The notes under the pieces were generated by a model, which made no database searches, was not told where the DNA came from, and saw nothing but the letters and a program-made list of their open reading frames with translations. From NCBI GenBank assembly GCA_027365225.1, contig DAHXNV010000021.1:1-36210 (forward strand): 36,210 bases of DNA, read 5' to 3'. Every line of letters starts with the position of its first letter. Position 1 is the stretch's first letter. This document shows, piece by piece, positions 10,260 to 20,017 of this stretch. Position numbers and translations under genes: made by a program. Origin of the DNA: Gammaproteobacteria bacterium. Its GTDB lineage: Bacteria > Pseudomonadota > Gammaproteobacteria > Steroidobacterales > Steroidobacteraceae.

Positions 10260-12257
10260 TCAGCCGCCGGTCGAGATGCGGGGCGCCGAGGCACGGGCGA
10301 CATCGCGAAGTGAATGGCTATCGACTTTCCACCAGGTCGTTCGGTCGGTCTTGACAACCTTCATTGCATACAACGCCGCGTCCGCTTTCAGAAAGACGGA
10401 ATCAAAATCCAAGTCCTCGCATGGGTAGCAGCAAATTCCCCCTGACATACCAATGACTGCGGACATGTTTCGCCCGACGGAGAATGCGTCCTCCACCGCG
10501 CGATGAAGTCGGTCCATCAATGCGCCGAGCTGCGCGTCCAGTCCATCAACTGTGAGATCCTCGAAAATCAGCACGAATTCGTCGCCTCCGAGCCGGGCGA
10601 TTGTATCGCCTGTGCGCATCAGGCGACTCATGCGTTTAGTAAACTCCAACAGCAGTTCGTCGCCAGCCTTGTGGCCGTATTTGTCGTTGACCGCCTTGAA
10701 CCCATCCAGGTCGATAATGCACACGGCGCCGGCCCTGTTGTTGCGGCGTGCGCGGGCGAACGCGCGCGGAAAATATTCGTTCAGCGCGCGTCGATTGGGC
10801 AGATTGGTAAGGGCATCATGCAGCGCCTCGTGACTCAGCCGCTCTTGCAGCCGAACGCGCTCCGTCACGTCAACAAATGTCCATACACTTGTTCCGTCAT
10901 GAGCCCCGCCAACCAAGCCGGCTGCAACGTCGCACATGAGAGTGCTTCCGTCGGCTCGTTTGATTCTGACATCCATGGCCCGCACCGTTTTATCGAGGAG
11001 AAGCTGTGGATAAAGTTTCTCAATGCGTGCGTATTCGGCCTCATCCGGGTAGATTATGCGTGTGCTCCGGCCCGTCAATTCCTCCGCGCCGGGGATTCCC
11101 AGCAACTCCGCGAATCGTCTATTTGCGGTGACAATACGCCGCCTACGCTTAATTAAAATTCCGGCGAGCGTATGATCCAATAGCGTATGCTGCAGCTCGA
11201 TAAGCTCATGTTCGCGGCGGTCTGCATCAATGCGTGACATTCCCCGTGACACGTTCAGCGAGAGTTCGGTAAGCACCGCTTGTGACTCGGCATCGAATCT
11301 ATGTTCATTGCCGAGATGTGCCGTCAGCGTTGCCCATACTTGTCCGCTGCGAAAAATAGGCACCGTTGCGCTCGAGTTCAGGCCGTGTTTTTGTGCCAGG
11401 GTCCGCCAATGGCGCAACTCCCGAGTTCGCCGGAACGATCCCGCGAAGAACGGTTTGCCCGTTCTCCACACTATTGGGATTGGACTAATGCCCAGGGGAT
11501 GATTCGGATCAACGTGCAGCTCCAGTTCCTTAAGATATTCGATCGCGCCGGCTTGCGCGATGAACCGGAATACGCCTCGACTATCCGGCCTGGACACAAA
11601 TGCGACGCGAATATCGCCGTGTTGCGCGGCTACATCGCATATTGCCTGCAGCATGGTGTGCACGTCACGCGAGGTAGAGATCACCTGGCTTGCGCGGGCG
11701 CGCACCGAGTTGAACAAGGAGTGGCGCTTTAGTTTCGCGTCCGCTTCACTGAGTTTGTCGCGATAGTGGTCGCGCTGAAAAACGGCCGCGAGCTGCCGCC
11801 CGAGAAGAATGAGCGCGGCGCGAGCAGCCTTGTCTAGGCGCTGGGGTTGAAAACCCAGAACGCCAAGGACGCCGGTAAGTGTGCCGCCGGCGATCGGGAA
11901 AGGCACGCCCGAGTAGAACCGGACGGCACGTTTCTTCGGGGTCGTGACGAGAGCGGGCGTTATGCCGGCCGCAATGGTGTCTGGGATCTGCAGCAGGGCG
12001 TTTTTCGCGATGACGCGCGCGCAGAGAGTGTTCAGCTGCGAATCCTGAGACGCGCGGAAACCACGGGTCGCTCTGAACAGGATCTTATCGTCGCTCATCA
12101 CTGCAACGAAGGCGGCCGGGGTGTTGCACAGATGGGCGGCGAGTTCGGTGAAATCAGCGGTGTCGACCGCGGTCAATGAGATGTCGGAGCGGCTGAGGAC
12201 AGCGCGTGATTGCGCCGGCGTTTTTCGCGGGGTGTTCGCGGACTTGCGTGGAGGCAT
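10260..12257 (-). CDS. GAF-GAF-PAS-GGDEF diguanylate cyclase (truncated from GGDEF-EAL)
   Basis: Probable c-di-GMP synthase of 665 residues from the ATG at 12257; a GTG at 12266 is an alternative start. Domains in order are GAF (about 30-165), GAF (about 185-335), PAS (about 345-465, LLDHTLAGILIKRRRRIVTANRRFAELLG) and GGDEF (about 475-640). The active-site motif is an intact GGDEF (RLGGDEFVLIFEDL), preceded five residues upstream by RTGD, which fits the RxxD inhibitory I-site. DALTNLPNRRAL and IDLDGFKAVND are also canonical. There are no membrane segments, so it is a cytosolic sensor. The frame stops soon after the cyclase domain, where an EAL relic follows, so the gene probably lost its phosphodiesterase half. 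Confidence 0.9.
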   Translation of the reverse strand: MPPRKSANTPRKTPAQSRAVLSRSDISLTAVDTADFTELAAHLCNTPAAFVAVMSDDKILFRATRGFRASQDSQLNTLCARVIAKNALLQIPDTIAAGITPALVTTPKKRAVRFYSGVPFPIAGGTLTGVLGVLGFQPQRLDKAARAALILLGRQLAAVFQRDHYRDKLSEADAKLKRHSLFNSVRARASQVISTSRDVHTMLQAICDVAAQHGDIRVAFVSRPDSRGVFRFIAQAGAIEYLKELELHVDPNHPLGISPIPIVWRTGKPFFAGSFRRTRELRHWRTLAQKHGLNSSATVPIFRSGQVWATLTAHLGNEHRFDAESQAVLTELSLNVSRGMSRIDADRREHELIELQHTLLDHTLAGILIKRRRRIVTANRRFAELLGIPGAEELTGRSTRIIYPDEAEYARIEKLYPQLLLDKTVRAMDVRIKRADGSTLMCDVAAGLVGGAHDGTSVWTFVDVTERVRLQERLSHEALHDALTNLPNRRALNEYFPRAFARARRNNRAGAVCIIDLDGFKAVNDKYGHKAGDELLLEFTKRMSRLMRTGDTIARLGGDEFVLIFEDLTVDGLDAQLGALMDRLHRAVEDAFSVGRNMSAVIGMSGGICCYPCEDLDFDSVFLKADAALYAMKVVKTDRTTWWKVDSHSLRDVARASAPRISTGG

Positions 12258-12902
12258 GGTGATCACGTTTCGATCAGAGCGGAGGGAGGAAGCAGGTCGG
12301 AATACTCAACCGCGGATATTCCGGGATTATCCGAGATCCCCACCGGGAATCGAGGTGAATTCGAACGGTTGACCCGAGCGAGAGAAGGGGCTCTCTTTCC
12401 GTCTATTGATCGAGAATGAACGGCGAGGAGAGAAAACCCGCGGGCACCGAAGGGTTGCTGAGCGGGAGTTTACGCCCTGCGGGGCGGGAAGGTCACCGGG
12501 TTCGCATGCCGGAACCACGAGCGGGGGCTGAGCCGGGCTGTCGAGCCCTGCAGGAGCGTTGGCCGCTGGGCCGAAGGTGCGTCGCGGAGGTATCGTCCCG
12601 AAACGGGCGCCGGGTAGTATACGCCGAGCGCAAAACAACGATTCCCCCGAACAGCCGGGCATGGAGTTGCCAAATGCGCGGGGAGGACCGCCGTCAGCGG
12701 GCCGGAACGATGTTTGGCTGCGTCGTGCGCGGGCGGCACGCTCCGCTCCAGGGTGGGGGCACTGTCCCGGCTGGGGCAGGGACGGCTCGTGCTTGCGAAC
12801 GGCAAGGCGCCGAAGCTCCGCTCCGCCTGTGGTGTCGGCGCCGGCGTCCGCGGCGCATGGTGCGGGGATCCGTGTTTATGGGCAACTGAACGGGAGTTGG
12901 GC
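12258..12902. other. 645-base intergenic region, divergent promoters of the GGDEF gene and the PaiB-like gene
   Basis: No convincing gene. The frames that cross it are Arg/Ala/Gly-rich without domain resemblance. It must hold the promoters of two divergent genes. A TAGTAT at about 12614-12619 is a possible -10 box toward the PaiB-like gene, without a clear -35. A small hairpin with arms GAGAG and CTCTC lies near 12379-12396. The strongly GC-rich stretch 12430-12600 contains CCGAAGG twice, about 120 nt apart, but does not fit a riboswitch family I could verify. Confidence 0.4.
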
Positions 12903-13541
12903 GTGTATCTGCCACAGCAGTTCGTCGAAACCAGGCCGGACGTACTCCACGAGTTGATCCGGACGCATCCGCTCGGCACACTGGTCGTGCTTACCGGCGC
13001 CGAGTTGTGCGCAAACCACATTCCCTTCGTGCTGCACACCGGCGGTGGCGGCGGGCGGCTGCACGGCCACATGTCCCGGGAAAATCCGCTGTGGCGATAC
13101 TTCGGGGGCGTGATCGAGGCTTTGGTGATATTTCACGGCCCGCAGGCATACATCAGTCCGGCGTGGTATCCGAGCAGAGCGGTGGACGGCAGAGTCGTTC
13201 CAACTTGGAACTACGCGGTCGTGCACGCGTACGGGACGCCGCGTGCCATCCACGATCCCGGCTGGCTGTTGGAACACGTCACGCAGCTCACCGAGGCGCA
13301 CGAAGCGCGGCAAGCCCAACCATGGCGAGTCGCCGATGCGCCCAAGGATTACGTGAACCAGATGATCAGCGGTATCGTCGGCGTGGAGATTGCGATTGCC
13401 AGGCTTGAGGGAAAGTGGAAGGTCAGCCAGAACAGAAGGCGATCCGACCAGTTGGGCGTCTGCGCCGGGTTGCAAGCCCAGGGCACGGACGGCGCGTGGG
13501 CGATGGCCGATCTGGTTGCGCGGCGCATCAAAGCGCCGTGA
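12903..13541 (+). CDS. PaiB-like FMN-binding protein
   Basis: Product of 212 residues in the PaiB / FMN-binding split-barrel family, named after the Bacillus PaiB regulator. The GTG at 12903 gives MYLPQQF, the usual family start, with GGGAG about 7 nt upstream. Family signatures follow in order: HPLGTLVV, ANHIPFVL, HMSRENPLWR, VIFHGPQAYISPAWYPS and VPTWNYAVVHAYG. The C-terminal VNQMISGIVGVEIAIARLEGKWKVSQNR stretch is also typical. These residues form the flavin-binding split barrel. No PaiA acetyltransferase lies beside it, so a role in regulation is not supported by context. The neighbour, convergent 58 nt away, is an HDAC-type deacetylase. Confidence 0.9.
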   Translation: MYLPQQFVETRPDVLHELIRTHPLGTLVVLTGAELCANHIPFVLHTGGGGGRLHGHMSRENPLWRYFGGVIEALVIFHGPQAYISPAWYPSRAVDGRVVPTWNYAVVHAYGTPRAIHDPGWLLEHVTQLTEAHEARQAQPWRVADAPKDYVNQMISGIVGVEIAIARLEGKWKVSQNRRRSDQLGVCAGLQAQGTDGAWAMADLVARRIKAP

Positions 13542-13548
13542 GTCGTGT

Positions 13549-13578
13549 CCGCCACGCTGCCACCACGCACCGTGGCGG
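13549..13578. terminator. hairpin between convergent genes
   Basis: Arms CCGCCACG (13549-13556) and CGTGGCGG (13571-13578) form a perfect 8-bp stem with a 14-nt loop. It lies 8 nt after the PaiB-like stop and 22 nt before the stop of the convergent deacetylase gene. No T-run follows on either strand, so it may be only a Rho-dependent or RNA-stabilising structure. Confidence 0.35.
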
Positions 13579-13599
13579 CGTCGATCCGCCCGCCGCTGC

Positions 13600-14541
13600 T
13601 CAGGTCAACGCCTCGACGACGCGTGTCCACGCGCGCGCCAGGTTGCCGCGGTCGTAGCCACCCCCGCCCATTGCCAGCAGCCGCCCGGCACAGTGCCGGT
13701 CGGCCAGCGCACGGAGCCGCGTTGCCGCGTGCGCGTGCGCCGCTTCCGTATACGCGAGATGGGTAATCGGATCGCCGGTCAGAGAATCGGCCCCGCATTG
13801 CAGCAGGATCAGCTCCGGCCGCTGCGCGTCCACGTAGGCTTCGACTTCCTCGAAGGCGGCGAGGAACTCGGTGTCCCCGGCGCCGGGCGGCAGCGGTATG
13901 TTCAATTTCGTGCCGGCCGCCGGTCCGCGGCCCGTCTCGTGGCGATCACCCGTGCCCGGATACAGGTGGCGGCCATCTTCATGCACATCCGCATCGGCCA
14001 CGTCCGGATCGTCCTCGAAGGCGTAGAACACACCGTCGCCGTGATGTGCGTCGATGTCGATATACGCCACCCGCGTCAATCCGTAGCGGCGCCGGGCCGC
14101 CTCGATCGCAACGCCGCAATCGTTGAACACACAGAAGCCCGCCGCGTGATCGCGCCCGGCATGATGCAGCCCGGCGATGGGAATGAAGGCGCGCGGGAGC
14201 GGCCCTTCCAGGATGCCGGCGAGCGCCGTCAGGGTGCCGCCGACCACGTTCGCGGCCGCCGCGTAGACGCCAGGGAACGCGGGTGTGTCGCCGGCGTCGA
14301 GGAACCCGTGTCCGGCGCGCGAGGCGGCCATGACCCGATCGAGGTGGGCCGGAGTATGGAAGTACTCGAGTTCCGCACGGGTTGCCGGTCGCGCCTCGCG
14401 CCGCTCGAGCCGTGGCCAGCAGGGGGAGCGCATGAGTTCGCGCATGAAGGCGTCGTGACGGTCCGGCCCGAACGGATGCCCGGCCGGAAAGCCGTACGCG
14501 GCGATCTGCGGGCCGGCGATCAGTAGAGCCGTCGGCTCCAT
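13600..14541 (-). CDS. histone deacetylase family (AcuC-like) deacetylase
   Basis: Zinc-dependent deacetylase of the arginase/HDAC fold, 313 residues. Active-site landmarks of class I-like enzymes are present: the tandem His H126-H127 in GLHHAGRDHAAGFCVFND, zinc ligands D164 and H166 in YIDIDAHHGDGV, D252 in CGADSLTGD, and the transition-state Tyr Y296 in MGGGGYDRGN. The N-terminal HPFGPDRHDAFM also fits. Likely substrates are acetyl-lysine proteins (as for AcuC) or acetylated small molecules such as polyamines; the sequence does not decide. There is no signal peptide, so it is cytosolic. It is convergent with the PaiB-like gene and stands alone on its strand. Confidence 0.93.
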   Translation of the reverse strand: MEPTALLIAGPQIAAYGFPAGHPFGPDRHDAFMRELMRSPCWPRLERREARPATRAELEYFHTPAHLDRVMAASRAGHGFLDAGDTPAFPGVYAAAANVVGGTLTALAGILEGPLPRAFIPIAGLHHAGRDHAAGFCVFNDCGVAIEAARRRYGLTRVAYIDIDAHHGDGVFYAFEDDPDVADADVHEDGRHLYPGTGDRHETGRGPAAGTKLNIPLPPGAGDTEFLAAFEEVEAYVDAQRPELILLQCGADSLTGDPITHLAYTEAAHAHAATRLRALADRHCAGRLLAMGGGGYDRGNLARAWTRVVEALT

Positions 14542-15005
14542 GGCATCCCGGTCGCGGCGCGCGTGCCGGCAAGAGCGAGCCCGCCGCCGGCTCTGCCTGC
14601 TGATCCGACGCTCATGTCACCCATCGATCCTCGCCCCGCCCGAGCCGCAGGGCGCCGCGCTCAAAATACACGCGCCGCGCGGTCCGGGCAAGATCACGGC
14701 CCGCGTGTGGCCGCACGGATCCGGCCTGATGCGCTACGAGTTCCAGGCCCGCTCGCCCCAGCACCGCGGCGATGAACTGCATGCGCGCGCGACGCTGGGC
14801 CGCGGCGGATCGTCCCAGGGCAAGGGCAAAAACGCCATCGCGCCGGGTGCTTCTCTTGTATGCTGCGCACACCTGGGAATCGCCGCCGATTGCAGCCGCA
14901 CGACCCGCGAGCCCGCCCGCAAGTCTTCACGAAATTGAAACACTCCCGTGCCCGCGCACCGGAGCGATCGCTTTGTCGTATCGTGCATATCGAAAGATGA
15001 GGACC
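14542..15005. other. 464-base gap before the cytochrome c' gene
   Basis: This must hold the divergent promoters of the deacetylase (-) and cytochrome (+) genes. A - strand open frame of 86 codons (14612-14872) lies upstream of the deacetylase. Its segment RARMQFIAAVLGRAGLELV looks like an amphipathic helix of a real protein, but it has no recognisable start context or complete domain. I treat it as unproven, possibly a relic. No hairpin with a T-run was seen. Confidence 0.35.
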
Positions 15006-15500
15006 ATGAGTAATCCAGTAACCCGCCGGAGCGGCTTGCGCCCGCGCCTGCTGCTCGTCAGTGCCGCCCTGGTGCTTGGCGCGATGAGCGGAGCCTGTGT
15101 CGCCGGCGTTCCGCAGATCGTTCATGCGCGCCAGGATCATTTCAAGACTCTCGGTAGAACGTTCAAGTCTCTGCGGGATCAGATCGGGCGATCTCGCCCG
15201 AACTGGAACCTCGTCGCAGACGACGCGAATCGCATCGAGCGCCTCGCCGCCGCCCTGCCGAGCTGGTTTCCCGCCGGCAGCGGCGAGGGCTCTGGAGTCA
15301 GGACCCGGGCGAGCGCGACCATATGGTCGCAACCGCGGGTGTTCGCACGCGCCGCACGGAAGCTATTGACTCGCGCGCAGGCCGTGCATCGGGCCGCCGC
15401 CGGCCGCGACCTCGGCGCGCTCAGAGTGCGTACCCGAGCGCTCGGCCAGGCGTGCGGCAGTTGCCATCGCCGATTTCGAGCGCACGGCAGCTGGTGGTAA
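15006..15500 (+). CDS. cytochrome c' family protein
   Basis: Periplasmic c-type haem protein of about 164 residues. A signal peptide is visible (a basic stretch, then LLLVSAALVLGAMSGACVAG). The mature part is helical: VHARQDHFKTLGRTFKSLRDQ gives the first helix of a four-helix bundle, with N and ANRIERLAAALPSWFPAGS in the second, matching cytochrome c'. The single haem site C150-G-S-C153-H154 lies near the C-terminus, as in this family. The ATG at 15006 has GAGG a few nt upstream; an in-frame ATG at 14997 is possible. Cytochromes c' bind NO or take part in electron transfer. The membrane cytochrome b561 that follows 6 nt later is a likely redox partner. Confidence 0.88.
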   Translation: MSNPVTRRSGLRPRLLLVSAALVLGAMSGACVAGVPQIVHARQDHFKTLGRTFKSLRDQIGRSRPNWNLVADDANRIERLAAALPSWFPAGSGEGSGVRTRASATIWSQPRVFARAARKLLTRAQAVHRAAAGRDLGALRVRTRALGQACGSCHRRFRAHGSWW

Positions 15501-15506
15501 TGCAAC

Positions 15507-16193
15507 GTGAGCGCCAACAGCGCAGCGAGCGAGCGGGTGCGGGTCTGGGATCTTCCGACCCGACTCGCGCATTGGACCATCGTCATTCTGTTCGGGATCT
15601 GCTGGTGGAGCGGCGAGACCGATCATATGCACTGGCACCGCTTGGCCGGATACGGCGTGCTCGGCGCGGTGTTGTTTCGGCTGGTGTGGGGGTTTTGCGG
15701 CGGCGAAACGGCGCGATTCACCAGCTTCGTGCGCAGCCCCGCGACGACTTTCCGCTATGCGCGCAAGCTCCTCGGGCATGACGGTGTTGATTCGCCCTCC
15801 AACCTCGGGCACAACCCCCTCGGCGCATTGAGCATCGTCCTGATGCTCGGTCTGCTCCTTGCGCAGACCGTGTTCGGCCTGTTCGCGGTGAATGTCGACG
15901 GGATCGCATCCGGGCCATTTGCGCGATGGGTCTCGTTCGAGACCGGCCGACGGTTTGCCCATTGGCATGCCGCGAATTTTCAGCTGCTGCTGGTGCTCCT
16001 CGGCGTGCACCTGAGCGCCATCGCATTCTACCGTTTCGCGCGCAATGAAAGTCTGGTGCCGGCGATGATTCACGGCCGCAAATGGCGCGCGCCCGGCGGC
16101 GAGGCGCCGTATTTCGTTCCCTGGTGGCGGGCGGTGCTGCTGGCCGCCGCCATCATCATCTGTCTGGCAGTGCTGCTGAACATACACGGGTGA
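15507..16193 (+). CDS. cytochrome b561-type membrane cytochrome
   Basis: Integral membrane di-haem cytochrome of 228 residues from the GTG at 15507, 6 nt after the cytochrome c' gene. It contains the N-terminal VWDLPTRLAHWTIVILFGICWW typical of Ni/Fe-hydrogenase-type b cytochromes. Four to five hydrophobic helices follow, with candidate axial His residues in RLAHW, HWHRLAGYG and HWHAANFQLLLVLLGVHL. The GHNPLGALSIVLML segment is strongly conserved in this family. It ends with a transmembrane helix, AVLLAAAIIICLAVLLNIHG. It likely passes electrons from the quinone pool to the periplasmic cytochrome c'. No hydrogenase or oxidase gene is nearby. Confidence 0.92.
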   Translation: MSANSAASERVRVWDLPTRLAHWTIVILFGICWWSGETDHMHWHRLAGYGVLGAVLFRLVWGFCGGETARFTSFVRSPATTFRYARKLLGHDGVDSPSNLGHNPLGALSIVLMLGLLLAQTVFGLFAVNVDGIASGPFARWVSFETGRRFAHWHAANFQLLLVLLGVHLSAIAFYRFARNESLVPAMIHGRKWRAPGGEAPYFVPWWRAVLLAAAIIICLAVLLNIHG

Positions 16194-16388
16194 CACTCCC
16201 GCGGGAGCGCCCCGGCCGGCGAGGCAGATCGGCGCGCCGTTGGAACGGAGCGGTGCGGGGCAATCCGTGCGATCGCGGGGCTCGAGCCGCAGCTCGCACG
16301 GTGGTGCCCTGGCGCGGGGGCCATTGACACCGCCCGCTCCGTTCGGGCATCGAGAAGCCCGGTCGCATTGGGCGGGACGACCGGCCTG

Positions 16389-16928
16389 TCAAAGCGAGTA
16401 ATTGACGCCAAATGAGAAGAGATTCGAATCGGCCTGGCTCGGGCTCGGCAAATAGGTCCATTCGAAGTTGAGCGCCAATGCCTGCGACAGCTGGTAATCG
16501 CCGCCAACACCGACGGATATGCCGGTATTGGTCGTGTCGCCTGCGAAGCTCCTGTTGAGCGAGACCGAGGCGAGGCCGGCGACCCCGTAGACGGCAAGCC
16601 GCGACGTGAGGCCGAGCGCGCCCTTGGCATAGGCGCCCCAGTAGGTGCCGAGGCCCACCGAGTGGCCGTCGGCCTCGTCGCTCGAGAGGCCCGTGCCCAC
16701 CCGGCCCTCGATGGCCAGGAACGAGTTGAGCGGCAGACCGGCGCGGAACACGATGGCGCTCGGGGACAAGGTCGGCACGACGCTCGCATCGTAGCGCAGC
16801 AAACCGATACTCGCGCCCACATACGGATCGCTGTTGGGAAAACCGCCGGTGAAGTGGGTGGTCGCGAACGCCGGACTCGCCGTCCCGCACGTGGCCAACG
16901 ACATCAACAACAGGGTTCGGAGCTTCAT
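16389..16928 (-). CDS. small outer-membrane beta-barrel protein
   Basis: Product of 179 residues with a clear signal peptide (MKLRTLLLMSLATCGTASPAFA, cleavage probably before TTHFTGG). The mature part has alternating strand patterns (YVGASIGLLRYDASVV, IEGRVGTGLSS, LAVYGVAGLASVSLN, TGISVGVGGDYQLSQALALNFEWTYLP) ending in FSFGVNYSL. This is the 8-strand opacity/OmpA-like barrel pattern (OMP_b-brl). The sequence does not say what it does; such proteins serve adhesion, resistance or membrane stability. It lies alone on the - strand, convergent with the cytochrome b gene about 195 nt away. Confidence 0.85.
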   Translation of the reverse strand: MKLRTLLLMSLATCGTASPAFATTHFTGGFPNSDPYVGASIGLLRYDASVVPTLSPSAIVFRAGLPLNSFLAIEGRVGTGLSSDEADGHSVGLGTYWGAYAKGALGLTSRLAVYGVAGLASVSLNRSFAGDTTNTGISVGVGGDYQLSQALALNFEWTYLPSPSQADSNLFSFGVNYSL

Positions 16929-17097
16929 GGGGAAACCTCGGCTGGATTCGAAGGACGGTGATTATCTTGGGGCCCGCTGAATTTGCGCTGAACGCGGCAC
17001 GCATGGCCGCGGCGGCCCGCTCCTTCGTCGCCGAATCGCGTCACGGCGGGCGCGCGCCTGCCGCGACCCCGCCGGCCGGGGCGGCGATCCGTGCGGC

Positions 17098-18960
<1,863 letters not shown>

Positions 18961-19078
18961 ACGGGCTCGGGAACCCTACGGCTCTGGCCGGAGCGGCAAC
19001 GACCCGACGATCTGGCGGTGGCTCGCAAGGACCGGTTTGGGGTATCGGGAAGGCGCGCGTGGGTTGCGCAACGGGGCG

Positions 19079-20005
19079 TCAGGGCATTGGGGCTGCCCGG
19101 CGCAGCAGGCTGCGCAGCGGCGGCGGCACGGCGCGCGCCTCGCCGGTGAGCGTGAGCCGCCGCAGCGCCAGTCCGTGTGCGCGCATCAGCTTGCGCCCCT
19201 GGGGGCCGAGCAGGAACGCGATGAACGCCGCCGCGGCGCGCGGATGCGGCGCGTCTCGCACTAGCGCGATGGTATAGAGCGCCTTGGGCGTGATCGCGGG
19301 CGGGAGCGTCACTGACGGGATGCCGGCCGCGGAGGTCTCCGTCGAGTAGAAGAAGCCGGCATCGAGCTGTCCGGACTGCAACCGTCCCATCAGCGTCTCC
19401 TCGGGGAACACCTGGGCGGTATTCTCCGGCCCGCCGAGCACTCGCCGCAGCAGGCCCGGGATGTGGTAATACGCCTCGGCCCGCCGCATCAGCTCGATCG
19501 TGAGAGCCCCCTTGGGATCGAGCTTGGGGTCGGTGCGGCCGATGCGCAGGCCCGGCCTCTGGAGCACGACGTACCAGGGCCGTGAATGCCACAATGACGC
19601 GAAACGGCTGTGCGGGTTGTACCCGATGACCAGCGGAGATTGCGCGAAAGTGACGTACCAGCGCACCCAATCGCCGTGCTTGGCACCCATCAACCGCGCG
19701 TTCACCCGCGGCGCGGCGCTGAGGAACACGTCGGCCCGGCGCAGATGTCCGGCGATCTCGTTGGCCAGAAGTTTCGAGCCGCCGGCATAGCCGCGGAAAT
19801 GGTCGCCGCTCGCGCGATCGAACGCTGCGGCGACCGATCCTTGCATCAGGTTGATCAGCGAGCCGGCGTAGAGCACCGCCACGTTGCTGCCCGCACGCGC
19901 CGGCAGCAGCGCGCTCGAGCCCAAGAGGAGCATGACGGCCGCCGTTGCGAGGCGCAGCCGGGAGCGCTCTCCTGCGCGTCGAGCGAACGGGAGTGAAAGG
20001 GTCAT
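19079..20005 (-). CDS. periplasmic molybdate/tungstate-binding protein (ModA/WtpA-like)
   Basis: Substrate-binding protein of 308 residues for the fused transporter downstream. It has an N-terminal signal peptide (basic residues, then LATAAVMLLLGSSALLPARA). The mature start VAVLYAGSLINLMQGSVAAAF and the segments DVFLSAAPRVNARLMG and RIGRTDPKLDPKGALTIELM are typical of the WtpA/ModA type 2 binding-protein cluster. The C-terminal FLLGPQGRKLMRAHGL is also typical. The TDPKLDPKG loop resembles the tungstate/molybdate (WtpA) branch, so the ligand is an oxyanion; which one is inference. Its start lies 12 nt after the proline iminopeptidase stop, so the three genes may be one transcript. Confidence 0.88.
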   Translation of the reverse strand: MTLSLPFARRAGERSRLRLATAAVMLLLGSSALLPARAGSNVAVLYAGSLINLMQGSVAAAFDRASGDHFRGYAGGSKLLANEIAGHLRRADVFLSAAPRVNARLMGAKHGDWVRWYVTFAQSPLVIGYNPHSRFASLWHSRPWYVVLQRPGLRIGRTDPKLDPKGALTIELMRRAEAYYHIPGLLRRVLGGPENTAQVFPEETLMGRLQSGQLDAGFFYSTETSAAGIPSVTLPPAITPKALYTIALVRDAPHPRAAAAFIAFLLGPQGRKLMRAHGLALRRLTLTGEARAVPPPLRSLLRRAAPMP

Positions 20006-20017
20006 GAGCGGTGCCCG

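Noticed and set aside
12379-12396. Small hairpin with arms GAGAG/CTCTC followed by TTT
   Set aside because: No + strand gene ends upstream, so a terminator has nothing to end; the stem is only 5 bp.
12426-12600. Glycine-riboswitch-like words (GGAGAG, then GCACCGAAGG, and a second CCGAAGG)
   Set aside because: The conserved CTCTCAGGC half and the proper stems are missing, and the downstream gene (PaiB-like) is not a glycine-metabolism gene.
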